Source: Acidobacteriota bacterium (GTDB lineage Bacteria > Acidobacteriota > Thermoanaerobaculia > Gp7-AA8). Taken from it: 64,000 nt of DNA. This document shows, one piece after another, positions 43,985-52,719 of this stretch. The position numbers and the translations under genes were made by a program. The DNA is taken from NCBI GenBank assembly GCA_021325515.1, contig JAJPHC010000034.1, forward strand, positions 56,789 through 120,788, written 5' to 3'. The notes below the pieces were generated by a model that ran no database searches, had not been told where the DNA came from, and saw only the letters and a program-made list of their open reading frames with translations. Every line of letters starts with the position of its first letter. Within the stretch, counting starts at the first letter, position 1.

Positions 43985-45070
43985 ATGCTGACGAGACGAC
44001 ACTTCGCTCACGTTCTCGGCGCTACGGCGATCGCTGCGGCCGCGGCTCCCTCCATCACGCTCGCGAAGGTTGCGAAACCGAAGGGACTGATCCGGCTCAA
44101 CGCGAACGAGAATCCGTATGGGCCATCGGCTGCCGCGATGCGCGCGATCAACGACGCGTTTCCGCGCACGAACCGCTATCCCGACGAAGCGATCGACGCG
44201 CTGGTCGCGGACATCGCGAAGTTTCACGGCCTCCCGCCCGAATCGATCCTGACGACGGATGGCTCGAGCGAAGCTCTGAAAGTCGCTGCGACGACCTTCG
44301 CGCAGAAGCGCCTCGTGACCGCCGATCCGACGTTCGAAGCGATCGGCTTCTGCGCAAAGTCGCAGGATGCCGAGATCGTCAAAGTCCCGCTCACCTCGAA
44401 ATACGAGCACGATCTGCCCCGCATGCTGGAGGCGGCGAAGGGCGAAGGTCTCATCTACATCTGCAATCCGAACAATCCAACGGCGACGATCACATCGAAG
44501 AAGGCAGTGCGCGAGCTCATCGCCGCGGCGCCGCCGGCCGTCACGATCCTCGTCGACGAGGCCTACCATCACTACGCCGAGTCGCCCGACTACGAGAGTG
44601 TCCTGATGCTCACGAAAGATCATCCGAACCTCGTGGTGACTCGCACGTTCTCGAAGATCTACGGTCTCGCAGGTCTGCGTTGCGGTTACGCCGTGGCCCA
44701 ACCGGCGGTCATCGAGCGGATGCAATGGCATGGTCAGTGGGATTCCGTGAACGTCTTCGCGGCGGAGGCGGCGCGCGCATCGCTCGCGGATCCGATGCAT
44801 GTGCAGCTCGGGCAGAAGCGCAACCGCGAGACGAAGAAGTGGCTCGCGGACGAGCTCGGACGCCTCGGCTACTCGATGCTCCCCTCCGATGCGAACTTCG
44901 TGATGATCGATCTCCGACGCGAGGTGAAGCCGGTCATCGATGCGATGCGGCTGCACGGAATCGCCGTCGGCCGGCCGTTCCCGCCGATGACGAAGCACCT
45001 CCGGCTCTCGATCTCCACTCCGGACGAGATGCAGCGCTTCGTTGAGGCGTTCAGGCAGGTGATGGCGTAA
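43985..45070 (+). CDS. HisC-like aminotransferase with Tat signal peptide
   Basis: 361 residues from the second ATG. The first 28 form a twin-arginine signal: [13 protein letters not shown] then an Ala-rich h-region and a cleavage-like S-I-T-L-A. The enzyme part is a histidinol-phosphate-aminotransferase-like fold type I protein: [27 protein letters not shown] lysine in [15 protein letters not shown]. It should be exported folded with PLP. The substrate is unknown; there are no his genes nearby. Confidence 0.88.
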   Translation: MLTRRHFAHVLGATAIAAAAAPSITLAKVAKPKGLIRLNANENPYGPSAAAMRAINDAFPRTNRYPDEAIDALVADIAKFHGLPPESILTTDGSSEALKVAATTFAQKRLVTADPTFEAIGFCAKSQDAEIVKVPLTSKYEHDLPRMLEAAKGEGLIYICNPNNPTATITSKKAVRELIAAAPPAVTILVDEAYHHYAESPDYESVLMLTKDHPNLVVTRTFSKIYGLAGLRCGYAVAQPAVIERMQWHGQWDSVNVFAAEAARASLADPMHVQLGQKRNRETKKWLADELGRLGYSMLPSDANFVMIDLRREVKPVIDAMRLHGIAVGRPFPPMTKHLRLSISTPDEMQRFVEAFRQVMA

Positions 45071-45815
45071 GCAGCTCGCCGTCGGGATGGGCGATCACGA
45101 TCGCGTCGCCATCGCCGGCGATGATCGCCTCGCGGCGCAGATACGCGGAGAGAATCACGAGAAGCCGCAGGAGCAGCGCGCGATCGGCATCCGACTGGAC
45201 ATCGCCCGGAGGCACTTCGAACTCGATGCGCGAGGCGTTCGTGCAGGTGCCGCGCACGCGGATGTCGCCGGCGCGAAAACTGATCGTCGCCTGATGCGCG
45301 CCGTGGAAGTGCCGCGGCGTCAATCCGTGTACGAGTGCGGTGCCGTTCGAATCGACTTCGACCATGCCGAACATTCCGCGCACGACCGCGAGCGCGTCGT
45401 TCCAATCCTGCAGCGACGTGTCATTCAACAGGAGGTGACATCTCGACGAGAGGCGGATCGACGACGAGACGCTGGCGAAGCGCTGCATCGCGAGGGCGAC
45501 GCGGCGGTCCCAAAGCACGCTGCGATTCGTCGCGAACACCGGCGCCACGACGATCGACAGCCAGTCGGGAGCAATCTGAAACTGCCGCCCGATCGCGGCC
45601 AGCAACTCGCTCCAGCCGGCGGTCTCTTCATCGATCGTGTAGGTCTTGCGCGCCGCGGTGAGCTCGAGACAGACGTCGTCATGCGTGATGAGATCGAGCT
45701 TGAACGCCTGCACCTGATCGATGTCCGCCCAGCGCAGCGTCCAGAGAGTCCGCGTGCCGGCCTCGAAAACGACTCCCTCGCTCGAGGTCGTGACGCGTGC
45801 TGCCTCTTTCTTCAC
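45051..45815 (-). CDS. Hypothetical protein, possible PH-like N-domain
   Basis: 254 residues, soluble. The first 75 (G-V-V-F-E-A-G-T-R-T-L-W-T-L-R-W-A-D-I-D-Q-V, then a regular strand pattern) resemble a bacterial PH-like domain. The rest has no recognised motif. Its end overlaps the convergent aminotransferase gene by 20 bases. I cannot assign a function. Confidence 0.65.
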   Translation of the reverse strand: MKKEAARVTTSSEGVVFEAGTRTLWTLRWADIDQVQAFKLDLITHDDVCLELTAARKTYTIDEETAGWSELLAAIGRQFQIAPDWLSIVVAPVFATNRSVLWDRRVALAMQRFASVSSSIRLSSRCHLLLNDTSLQDWNDALAVVRGMFGMVEVDSNGTALVHGLTPRHFHGAHQATISFRAGDIRVRGTCTNASRIEFEVPPGDVQSDADRALLLRLLVILSAYLRREAIIAGDGDAIVIAHPDGELLTPSPA

Positions 45816-45868
45816 TGCGTCAATCGTAGATCAGCCGTGCGTCAGCGCAGCGTGATCCAGAGCACGGT

Positions 45869-46783
45869 TCACGAAATCTTCGCTCCATCCCAGCGCCACA
45901 GCTTCTCCCGCGTCAGTTGCGCGCCGCCGAGCCAGCCATCAGGACCGTTCACTTCGACATAGTCGACGGAACCCTGCAGCACGTTGCGCCCCGCCGGTGT
46001 GACGGCGAGCGCCGCCTTGTGCTCATCGCCCGGAACCTCGGTCATCGTGATCATCGGCACAGCGCACCACGCGAGCCGCCGAAGGTGGCGCAGCACTTCG
46101 CCGTCGCCGAAACCGAAGCGCGGAGGATTCGGGTTGAACCGCGCAAACAACGTGGAGAAGTCGGCGGCACCTTCGTCGATCAACTGCATCAACTGCCGCT
46201 GCGGTTCGCCGAGGCCGGTGGTCGTGGACGGAAACCGCGAGGCGTGCAGACGCAGGCCATCGATCACGAAGGGAAAATCGGGGATGTCCTGAACGAGAAA
46301 TCGATTGAACGCTGTCGGATCGGCGCCGGTGTATGCCTGCCAGACGGCGTCCGTCACGCGCTGCATGACGGGCGTGACCGCGGTCCGCGAACCGAAGAGC
46401 TTGAAATACTCCTCCGGCGCCAGCAGACCGAGCGGAGATGGGCACCAGATCAGCGTCAAGCGGCAGTTGGAAAAGCGCTTGATGAGGTAGAGCAGATGCA
46501 CGAGACAGTAGAGATCGTGCTCGAACCAGAGGACGATTTCTTCTTCCGCGCGAGCGGCGTCGATCGTCTTCTCCTGCTCGAGCAATTCATTGCGCACTCG
46601 CAGCAGGTTCTCGCCGTGCTCTTCGGACAGCGTGCGCGCGCGCTCTTCCACCCAGTCGAGCAGGGCCAGATCGCGGCGAACGGGCCCGGTGATCAGCGAC
46701 TCGCGGAACGGGACATGGCGGCCCGGGACGCCGGCTTTTCTTGCAAGAGTCGCGGTGACGTCACCGTTGTGAAAGTGAATCAT
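45869..46783 (-). CDS. DUF1835-domain protein
   Basis: 304 residues. The DUF1835 opening reads I-H-F-H-N-G-D-V, with P-F-R-E-S-L-I-T-G-P and the W-F-E-H-D-L-Y-C strand typical of the family. The C-terminal half (about 170-300) looks like a winged-helix segment (L-R-H-L-R-R-L, L-A-V-T-P-A-G-R-N-V-L). The molecular function is unknown. Its start is 30 bases from the heptamer array, on the far side of which the M24 peptidase gene begins. Confidence 0.8.
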   Translation of the reverse strand: MIHFHNGDVTATLARKAGVPGRHVPFRESLITGPVRRDLALLDWVEERARTLSEEHGENLLRVRNELLEQEKTIDAARAEEEIVLWFEHDLYCLVHLLYLIKRFSNCRLTLIWCPSPLGLLAPEEYFKLFGSRTAVTPVMQRVTDAVWQAYTGADPTAFNRFLVQDIPDFPFVIDGLRLHASRFPSTTTGLGEPQRQLMQLIDEGAADFSTLFARFNPNPPRFGFGDGEVLRHLRRLAWCAVPMITMTEVPGDEHKAALAVTPAGRNVLQGSVDYVEVNGPDGWLGGAQLTREKLWRWDGAKIS

Positions 46784-46813
46784 GGCAATCGCGCGCGGAT
46801 CATATACTCATGG

Positions 46814-46953
46814 GAGTGACGAGTGACTAGTGACTAGTGATGAGTGATGAGTACCGAGTGCTGAGTACCGAGTGCTGAGTTTTGAGCACTCAGTACTCAG
46901 TACTCAGCACTCAGCACTAACACTCGTCACTCATCACTCGTCACTCGTCACTC
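46814..46953. repeat. Twenty-heptamer fold-back array
   Basis: Exactly twenty seven-base words without a gap. Ten have the form GAGTNNN or TAGTNNN (GAGTGAC, GAGTGAT, GAGTACC, GAGTGCT); the second ten are their complements in reverse order (GAGCACT, CAGTACT, CAGCACT, GTCACTC). The halves form a nearly perfect hairpin of about 70-base arms. It fills the space between divergent DUF1835 and M24 peptidase genes and ends five bases before the peptidase ATG. Confidence 0.95.
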
Positions 46954-46958
46954 ACCCT

Positions 46959-48131
46959 ATGCTGACCGATCTCGACCTCCTCCAGCGCGAACGTGCCATC
47001 GACGCGATCATCGTTCCGCTGCATGAAGCGATGCATCCCGCGTTTCGCTGGCTCTCGCGCGGGGCGAAGATTACGCGCGGGTATGCGATCAAGACGCCCG
47101 GCCACGAGCCGGTGCTCATCTGCTATGACATGGAGCGCGACGAGGCGGCCGCGACCGGCCTCCCCTTCCGCTCGATTCACGAGTTCGACTACGACGCGAT
47201 CTTTCGCTCCGCGGCCTCGCCGTCGGATGCCTATGCGCAGTTCTTCGACGCGGTGCTGAGGGAGTATGGAGCGGAGACGACGGTCGCGTTCTACGGCAGC
47301 GTGCCCGTTCACCTCTACCTCGGAATTGCCGCCGCGCTCACCGCGCGCGGATGGGTCGTGCATCGCGGCGGCGAAGACCTCATCCAGCTTGCGCGCAAGC
47401 GGAAGGACGCGTGGGAGATCGCAGCGATCCGCTCCGTAGGCGAGCGAACGGAAGAGGTCGTCGACTCCGTTCGCGCCGCGCTCCGCGACTGGCGCCCGTC
47501 GATGACGCTCGGTGATCTCAAGCAGATCGTCACGACGGAGATCACGCGCCTCGGCATGATCGAAGATCACGAGACGATTCTCTCCCAGGGGCGCGATGCC
47601 GGTGTGCCGCATTCACGCGGCGATGCGGGAGCGCGCGTCGTGCAGTCGGTGCCGATCGTCCTCGACATCTTCCCCGCCGATCGGACGAGCGGCTATTTCT
47701 TCGATCTGACGCGGACGTTCTGCGCAGGCCCGATCCCTGACGAGCTGCGCCGGATTCACGGCGACGTACTCGCAGCGTTCGAGCTCGCGCGCGACGCAAT
47801 GCGGCCCGGCACACCCGCGTCCGCGTATCAGGCGATGGTTTGCGACTTCTTCGAGAAGAAGGGCTATGAGACCACGCGCACGAATCCCCGGACTCTCAAC
47901 GGCTATGTGCACGGACTCGGGCACGGCGTCGGATTGGAGATCCACGAGCGCCCCTCGTTCTCGCTGCTGCCTTCGAACAGCGACATGATCGAGACGGGCG
48001 ACATCGTGACGATCGAGCCGGGACTCTACTTCCCCGACCGCAACATCGGCGTGCGCATCGAGGATACGTTCGTGGTGAGGGAGAACGGAGTGGAGTCGCT
48101 GTGCCGCGGGGGATACGGGTTGGAGCCGTGA
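46959..48131 (+). CDS. M24-family Xaa-Pro aminopeptidase-like protein
   Basis: 390 residues from the ATG before L-T-D-L-D; the longer frame upstream only translates the repeat array. The creatinase-like N-domain (1-150) is followed by a pita-bread fold with metal ligands in V-L-D-I-F-P, F-F-D-L-T-R-T-F, H-G-L-G-H-G-V-G-L-E-I-H-E, I-E-P-G-L-Y and R-I-E-D-T-F. All five positions are kept. It would remove N-terminal residues before proline. There is no Shine-Dalgarno; the leader is the heptamer array. Confidence 0.92.
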   Translation: MLTDLDLLQRERAIDAIIVPLHEAMHPAFRWLSRGAKITRGYAIKTPGHEPVLICYDMERDEAAATGLPFRSIHEFDYDAIFRSAASPSDAYAQFFDAVLREYGAETTVAFYGSVPVHLYLGIAAALTARGWVVHRGGEDLIQLARKRKDAWEIAAIRSVGERTEEVVDSVRAALRDWRPSMTLGDLKQIVTTEITRLGMIEDHETILSQGRDAGVPHSRGDAGARVVQSVPIVLDIFPADRTSGYFFDLTRTFCAGPIPDELRRIHGDVLAAFELARDAMRPGTPASAYQAMVCDFFEKKGYETTRTNPRTLNGYVHGLGHGVGLEIHERPSFSLLPSNSDMIETGDIVTIEPGLYFPDRNIGVRIEDTFVVRENGVESLCRGGYGLEP

Positions 48132-48139
48132 CGCCTTTG

Positions 48140-48172
48140 ACACCGCGGACCCGCGTCACCGCGGGCCCGCGT
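48140..48172. repeat. GC-rich octamer array between convergent genes
   Basis: Four eight-base words in phase: ACACCGCG, GACCCGCG, TCACCGCG, GGCCCGCG. Their complement (CGCGGGTC, CGCGGTGA) is close to words in the array at 26722. Embedded CCGCGG and GGGCCC palindromes allow fold-back. It lies between the M24 peptidase and thioredoxin stops. Confidence 0.55.
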
Positions 48173-48179
48173 ACCGGAA

Positions 48180-48515
48180 TCACAGATTCCGATCGATGAA
48201 CTTCTGCAACTCGCCCTTCGGCATGGCGCCGACGACGCGATCGACCAGCTTGCCATCCTTGAACATCAGGATCGTCGGGATCGAGGTGATGCCGTAGCGC
48301 TGCGCTACGTTCGGGTTGTCGTCGACGTTCAGCTTGGCGATGACCGCCTTCCCCTGATAGTTCGGTGCGAGCTCTTCGATGATCGGCCCGATGATGCGGC
48401 ACGGGCCGCACCACGGCGCCCAGAAATCGACGAGAGCGGGCTTGCCCGCGCCGAGAACCTTGGAATCGAAGTCGGTATCACCGACCTGTTGCACTGCTCC
48501 GTTTGAATCTGCCAT
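48180..48515 (-). CDS. trxA: Thioredoxin
   Basis: 111 residues. The redox site is F-W-A-P-W-C-G-P-C-R-I, with the buried V-D-F strand before it, A-K-L-N-V-D-D-N-P, the cis-Pro in T-S-I-P-T-I-L-M-F-K-D-G and V-G-A-M-P-K-G-E-L. AGGAGAT lies six bases before the ATG. It is the general cytoplasmic disulphide reductant. The acidic start (V-G-D-T-D-F) is slightly longer than in E. coli TrxA. Confidence 0.97.
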   Translation of the reverse strand: MADSNGAVQQVGDTDFDSKVLGAGKPALVDFWAPWCGPCRIIGPIIEELAPNYQGKAVIAKLNVDDNPNVAQRYGITSIPTILMFKDGKLVDRVVGAMPKGELQKFIDRNL

Positions 48516-48616
48516 TGCGATCTCCTAACTCGCTCCTCAGAATTCACCGCGACTCGGAGGTTATTCCAGCCGCGTTCGTCACCGGAATACAACGTCCCGT
48601 GGCGCTCTTACGATGT

Positions 48617-48904
48617 ATGCTCATGAGCCGTATGTTGCGACTCAGGCTCCTGTTCGTCCTCGCCTTCGCGGCGTTGCTCGGAACAGAGCCCGTCTATCAC
48701 AACCATCCGCTTATTCCCGACGGCAACGCCGCCGTGCAGAGTCTTTGCGCGGTTTGTGCCTCCGGCGCGGATCACGTGACGCTGAGCGCACCCGCCGTCG
48801 TCGCGCCCGCCGTCGTCCTCTACACGCTCGAGCCGAACGCGTTTCGTCTCGCCCGCTCGAGCTCCGCGCTGCACCTCTCGTCGCGCGCCCCTCCTGCGGC
48901 CTGA
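48617..48904 (+). CDS. Small exported protein with His and Cys motifs
   Basis: 95 residues with a hydrophobic signal (L-R-L-L-F-V-L-A-F-A-A-L-L-G). Three ATGs lie within six codons, so the exact start is open. The mature part has Y-H-N-H-P-L and L-C-A-V-C-A-S-G-A-D-H, potential metal ligands, then a hydrophobic Val/Ala-Pro stretch. It is 38 bases before the porin-like gene of a metal-uptake operon, which makes a metal role plausible but unproven. Confidence 0.65.
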   Translation: MLMSRMLRLRLLFVLAFAALLGTEPVYHNHPLIPDGNAAVQSLCAVCASGADHVTLSAPAVVAPAVVLYTLEPNAFRLARSSSALHLSSRAPPAA

Positions 48905-48942
48905 CCGTCCGTCAGACCGATCTCAGCAACAGGAGGTAGACC

Positions 48943-50208
48943 ATGACCCGTCGCGGTCATTTCGTATTTGTCTCGTTCATGCTTCTCATCGCCCCGCCGC
49001 TCTGCGCGCAGGCAAGCGATGAACGTGTGCAGCAGCTCGAGAAGAAGCTCGACGAGCTCGTCAGGCAGGCGGATGAGTTGCGCCAGGAGATCAACGCGCT
49101 CAAGGGCTCCCCATCCCCCGCCGCACCGCAGGAAGAAGATCTGACCAAAGTCTCCGAGGTCGCACCGCAGGCGGCCCAACCATCGGCTGCACCTGCGCTG
49201 ACCGAGGTGCAGACCGTGAACAACCAGGTCAACCCCGGCGCGTCGAAGGTGTTCAACCCCGACACATCGGTCATCGGCAATTTCATCGGACGCGCCGGCC
49301 GGAAGAATCCCTACGAGTTCGGCCCGGCGAATCAACGTCCGCCCTTGCAGCTCGACGAGGCCGAAGTCGCGTTCGAGGCCTTCGTCGATCCCTACATGAA
49401 GGGGAAGTTCTTCCTTTCCTTTACTCCGGAGGGTGTCGATGTCGAAGAGGGCTACGCGAATCTGATCGCGCTGCCGCATGACCTCACGGCGAAGATCGGG
49501 AAGATGAAAGCCACCTTCGGGAAGGACAACACGTGGCACACGCATGTGCGCCCCTGGGTCGATCAGCCGCTGGTGATTCACAACTTCTTCGGCGACGAGG
49601 GACTGAACGACTATGGCGTTTCGCTCTCTAAAGCCTTCCCCAACGACTACGCGTACGTGGAGGCGACGGCCGAGGCGTTCAGCGGCGACGTGAACGGCGT
49701 ATTCACACGGCACAACAACAACGACCTCTTCTACAACGGCCACGTGAAGCTGTTCAAAGACGTCACGGAGAACAGCAACATCGAGCTCGGCACGAGCTAC
49801 GCGCGCGGGAACGCCGCAGCGGATCACGCGGTCTCCAATCAGTTCGGCGGGGTCGATGTGACCTATCGATGGAAGCCGCTGCAGCAGGGCCTGTATCGCA
49901 GCTTCATCGGACGATTCGAAGGGATCGTCGATGACCGCGGCGACGCCGGCCGTCGTCTGAAGGGCTACTACGCCTCGGCCGACTACCAGCTCGGCCAGCG
50001 CTGGTTCACCGGAGTGCGCATCGACCGCGCGGATCGCGAGAACACCACCGACCGCGGCGCCGCCGCCACCCTCACCTTCTGGCCTTCGGAGTTCAGCCAG
50101 TTTCGAAGCGAGCTTCGCCGCATTTCCTACGGCGGAGCGAAATCCGTCACCGAGCTACTTCTCGGAATGCAATTTTCGATCGGCGCGCACGGCGCGCATA
50201 CGTTCTAG
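48943..50208 (+). CDS. Outer-membrane porin-like protein
   Basis: 421 residues; AGGAGGT precedes the ATG. A signal peptide (about 1-22, ending C-A-Q-A) is followed by a coiled coil (V-Q-Q-L-E-K-K-L-D-E-L-V-R-Q-A-D), a Pro/Ala linker and about 300 residues of alternating strands ending in the aromatic T-F. That layout fits trimeric porins of the OprO/OprP or zinc-linked type. Position directly before a metal-binding protein and permease suggests it admits the metal through the outer membrane. Confidence 0.75.
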   Translation: MTRRGHFVFVSFMLLIAPPLCAQASDERVQQLEKKLDELVRQADELRQEINALKGSPSPAAPQEEDLTKVSEVAPQAAQPSAAPALTEVQTVNNQVNPGASKVFNPDTSVIGNFIGRAGRKNPYEFGPANQRPPLQLDEAEVAFEAFVDPYMKGKFFLSFTPEGVDVEEGYANLIALPHDLTAKIGKMKATFGKDNTWHTHVRPWVDQPLVIHNFFGDEGLNDYGVSLSKAFPNDYAYVEATAEAFSGDVNGVFTRHNNNDLFYNGHVKLFKDVTENSNIELGTSYARGNAAADHAVSNQFGGVDVTYRWKPLQQGLYRSFIGRFEGIVDDRGDAGRRLKGYYASADYQLGQRWFTGVRIDRADRENTTDRGAAATLTFWPSEFSQFRSELRRISYGGAKSVTELLLGMQFSIGAHGAHTF

Positions 50209-50216
50209 GAGAACCG

Positions 50217-51125
50217 ATGAAACGACTTCTCATTGCAATCACGCTGCTCGCCGCGGCCCTGAGCGCCGGCGCAGCGGAAAAACTCAAAGTTACGACGACC
50301 ATCACCGATCTCGCCTCGATCACCAACGAAGTCGGAGGCGACAAGGTGGAGGTCACCGCGATCGCGCGCGGCTACCAGGATCCGCATTTCGTGGAGCCGA
50401 AGCCGAGCTTCCTCATGCTTCTCCGCAACAGCGATCTCCTGGAAGTGGTCGGCCTCGAACTGGAGATCGGCTGGCTTCCGCCGCTCCTCGATCAGAGCCG
50501 CAACAACAACATCCGCCCCGGACAGAAGGGCTATCTCGATCTCTCCCAGGGCGTCGAGATTCTCGATCGTCCGACGGGAACGGTGACGCGCGCGATGGGC
50601 GACGTGCATCCGATGGGCAATCCGCACTACTGGCTCGATCCGGCCAATGCGGTTCGGATCGCGCGGCAGATTCGAAACAAGCTCGTGGAGCTGCGCCCTG
50701 CCGATCAGGCCTACTTCGATCAGCGCCTCAACAACTTCATCGTCCGCCTGAACGAGGCCAACAAGAAGTGGATGGCGCAGATGGCGCCGTACAAGGGAGC
50801 GAAGATCGTCACGTATCACAACTCGTGGCCTAACTTCGTGAAGCACTTCGGCCTCAACGTCGTCGGCTATATCGAGCCGAAGCCGGGAGTGCCGCCGTCG
50901 CCGTCGCACAGCTTCGAGCTCGTCGGGCTCATGAAGGCGCAGGGGGTGAAGGCCATCTGCATGGAGCCGTATTTCGATCAGAAGGATCCGCAGTTCATCG
51001 CGGCGAAAACCGGCGCGAAGGTCGTGATTCTCTATCCGTCCGTCGGCGGCGCGAAAACCGGAACGGATGACTACTTCCAGCTCTTCGACACGAACATCAA
51101 GAATCTGATCAACGCATTGAAGTGA
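50217..51125 (+). CDS. Metal ABC transporter substrate-binding protein (ZnuA/TroA-like)
   Basis: 302 residues with signal peptide (ends S-A-G-A-A); AGGAG lies four bases before ATG. Cluster A-1 features: V-T-T-T-I-T-D-L, first ligand region D-P-H-F-V-E-P, G-N-P-H-Y-W-L-D-P, H-N-S-W-P-N-F, G-Y-I-E-P-K-P-G and M-E-P-Y-F. The long His-rich loop of ZnuA is missing, so manganese, iron or zinc are all possible. It overlaps the permease gene (GTGA). Confidence 0.92.
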   Translation: MKRLLIAITLLAAALSAGAAEKLKVTTTITDLASITNEVGGDKVEVTAIARGYQDPHFVEPKPSFLMLLRNSDLLEVVGLELEIGWLPPLLDQSRNNNIRPGQKGYLDLSQGVEILDRPTGTVTRAMGDVHPMGNPHYWLDPANAVRIARQIRNKLVELRPADQAYFDQRLNNFIVRLNEANKKWMAQMAPYKGAKIVTYHNSWPNFVKHFGLNVVGYIEPKPGVPPSPSHSFELVGLMKAQGVKAICMEPYFDQKDPQFIAAKTGAKVVILYPSVGGAKTGTDDYFQLFDTNIKNLINALK

Positions 51126-51955
51126 GTGAAATGACCGACATTCTGCAATTTCTTTATCTCCCTTTTCTCGCCGGTCTGATTCTCACCGGCATCCACGCCT
51201 ACCTCGGCGTCCATGTCGTGGAGCGCGGCGTGATCTTCGTCGACCTCTCGCTGGCGCAGATCGCCGCACTCGGCACGACGATCGCGGTGCTGCGCGGGCT
51301 CGATCCGCACAATCCGCTCACCTACTGGTGGTCGCTCGGCTTCACGATCGTCGGCGCGGCGATCTTCGCGATGACGCGCGTGCATCGCGAGACGCGCATT
51401 CCGCAGGAGGCGATCATCGGCATCGTCTACGCAGTCTCCGCGGCGGCCGCAATCCTCGCGATGAGCAAGGCCACGGGAGAGACGGAGCATCTGAAGGACA
51501 TGCTCGTCGGAAACATCCTCTCCGTATCGTCGCGAACGGTGATGACGACTGCTCTTCTGTACGCCGGGGTCGGCGCGTTCCATTTCATCTTCCGCCGGAA
51601 GTTCCTGGCCATCTCGATGGGCCAGGAGATCCCGAATGTGAAGTTGTGGGACTTTCTCTTCTACACGTCGTTCGGGTTCGTCGTGACGTCGTCGGTGGCG
51701 ATCGCCGGCGTGCTGCTCGTTTTTTCGTATCTGATCGTCCCGTCGGTAGGCTCGATGCTGTTCACGCAGTCGATCGGCAAGCGGCTGGCGATCGGCTGGA
51801 CGATGGGCGCCCTCGTCAGCGCGCTCGGCATCCTGATCTCGTTCTGGCGCGACCTGCCGACCGGCGCAACGATCGTCTGCACGTTCGGCATCGTGCTGGC
51901 GCTGATGGCGGTGGTCTGGGCGCTCACGAAGAGAAAGGAACTGGCGGCAGTGTGA
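51122..51955 (+). CDS. Metal ABC transporter permease (ZnuB/TroC-like)
   Basis: 277 residues from a GTG within the upstream stop; an ATG three codons later is an option. Eight or nine membrane helices with the ABC-3 marks G-I-H-A-Y-L-G-V-H-V-V-E-R-G-V-I-F-V-D-L-S-L-A-Q and S-V-A-I-A-G-V-L-L-V-F-S-Y-L-I-V-P. It pairs with the binding protein. No ATPase gene (ZnuC) is found before or after it in this window, so the energising subunit must be encoded elsewhere. Confidence 0.93.
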   Translation: MSEMTDILQFLYLPFLAGLILTGIHAYLGVHVVERGVIFVDLSLAQIAALGTTIAVLRGLDPHNPLTYWWSLGFTIVGAAIFAMTRVHRETRIPQEAIIGIVYAVSAAAAILAMSKATGETEHLKDMLVGNILSVSSRTVMTTALLYAGVGAFHFIFRRKFLAISMGQEIPNVKLWDFLFYTSFGFVVTSSVAIAGVLLVFSYLIVPSVGSMLFTQSIGKRLAIGWTMGALVSALGILISFWRDLPTGATIVCTFGIVLALMAVVWALTKRKELAAV

Positions 51956-51965
51956 TGGCTTTCGC

Positions 51966-51995
51966 GGTACCTTGGTATCCAGATACCAAGGTACC
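51966..51995. repeat. Perfect 14-base-arm palindrome after the permease gene
   Basis: GGTACCTTGGTATC and GATACCAAGGTACC flank a CA centre. Each arm is two seven-base words (GGTACCT, TGGTATC), in line with other heptamer arrays here. It lies between the stops of the permease and the convergent PilZ gene and may end both transcripts. There is no T-tract. Confidence 0.85.
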
Positions 51996-52008
51996 GAGGT
52001 AGCCGACG

Positions 52009-52674
52009 CTACGGGGTATACCGGCGCGTCGGAATGCCTTCCTGCTTGCTGATGCTCAGCGCGGCAAAAGTGCGAATCAGCTTGCGTCCAGGACCGTCGG
52101 CTTTTTCATAGGCGCTGCAGAGGCGTTCCACCTGATCCGGTTCCTCCTCCGCAGAGATCGTGAAGCCTTCCGGCGGTTGGTCGGCCTTGGTGGTCTGCGT
52201 GCGCTGCCATCGCCCGGCGATGAAATCGCAGCGGAGGAAATTCGTTCCCTTCCCTGTCTGAAACGAGGCAGCGGCCGTCGCCGGCAGGCCGCGCGCGTTG
52301 GCCCGTTGCTCGTCCATCGCACGCTCGACGTAATAGGCGATCATCGCTCGCAGCGCAGATTCGTACGCCGGCAGAATTCGCTGGATCTGCAGACCGGAGT
52401 GATGCGTCGGCTTGTCGAATGCAGTCTTTGCCGCGCGAAAGACGCCTGTACGCGTGATGACGCATTCGGCAATGATGGGCCCGTTCTCCCAGTCGACGCG
52501 CAGCGTACACGGCGACTCGATCGGATCCTGGTGTGCGACGCGGAATCCATTCATCGAAGCATCGATGACGAATACCCGTACTTGCCCGGCACGCGCACGA
52601 ATCGGGTTGGGGGGGACTACGCGTTGATAGCGACGTCGCTCAGTCTTCGGCACGTTTCCTCGGGACCCGCTCAA
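52009..52674 (-). CDS. PilZ-domain protein
   Basis: 221 residues. PilZ motifs are E-R-R-R-Y-Q-R (RxxxR) and D-A-S-M-N-G-F (DxSxxG), so c-di-GMP binding is likely. The strand I-I-A-E-C-V-I-T-R-T-G and H-H-S-G-L-Q-I follow. The C-terminal half (about 115-221) has no recognised fold. It is different in sequence from the PilZ protein at 5338. Confidence 0.85.
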   Translation of the reverse strand: MSGSRGNVPKTERRRYQRVVPPNPIRARAGQVRVFVIDASMNGFRVAHQDPIESPCTLRVDWENGPIIAECVITRTGVFRAAKTAFDKPTHHSGLQIQRILPAYESALRAMIAYYVERAMDEQRANARGLPATAAASFQTGKGTNFLRCDFIAGRWQRTQTTKADQPPEGFTISAEEEPDQVERLCSAYEKADGPGRKLIRTFAALSISKQEGIPTRRYTP

Positions 52675-52719
52675 AGTTTACCATCCGCGACGCTGGCACG
52701 AGCCTAGCTCAACAGACTC

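Noticed and set aside
46814..46953. CRISPR array
   Set aside because: The repeats are seven bases with no spacers, and no cas genes are near.
46872..46958. N-terminal extension of the M24 peptidase
   Set aside because: It would encode only the heptamer array; the ATG at 46959 matches the family start.
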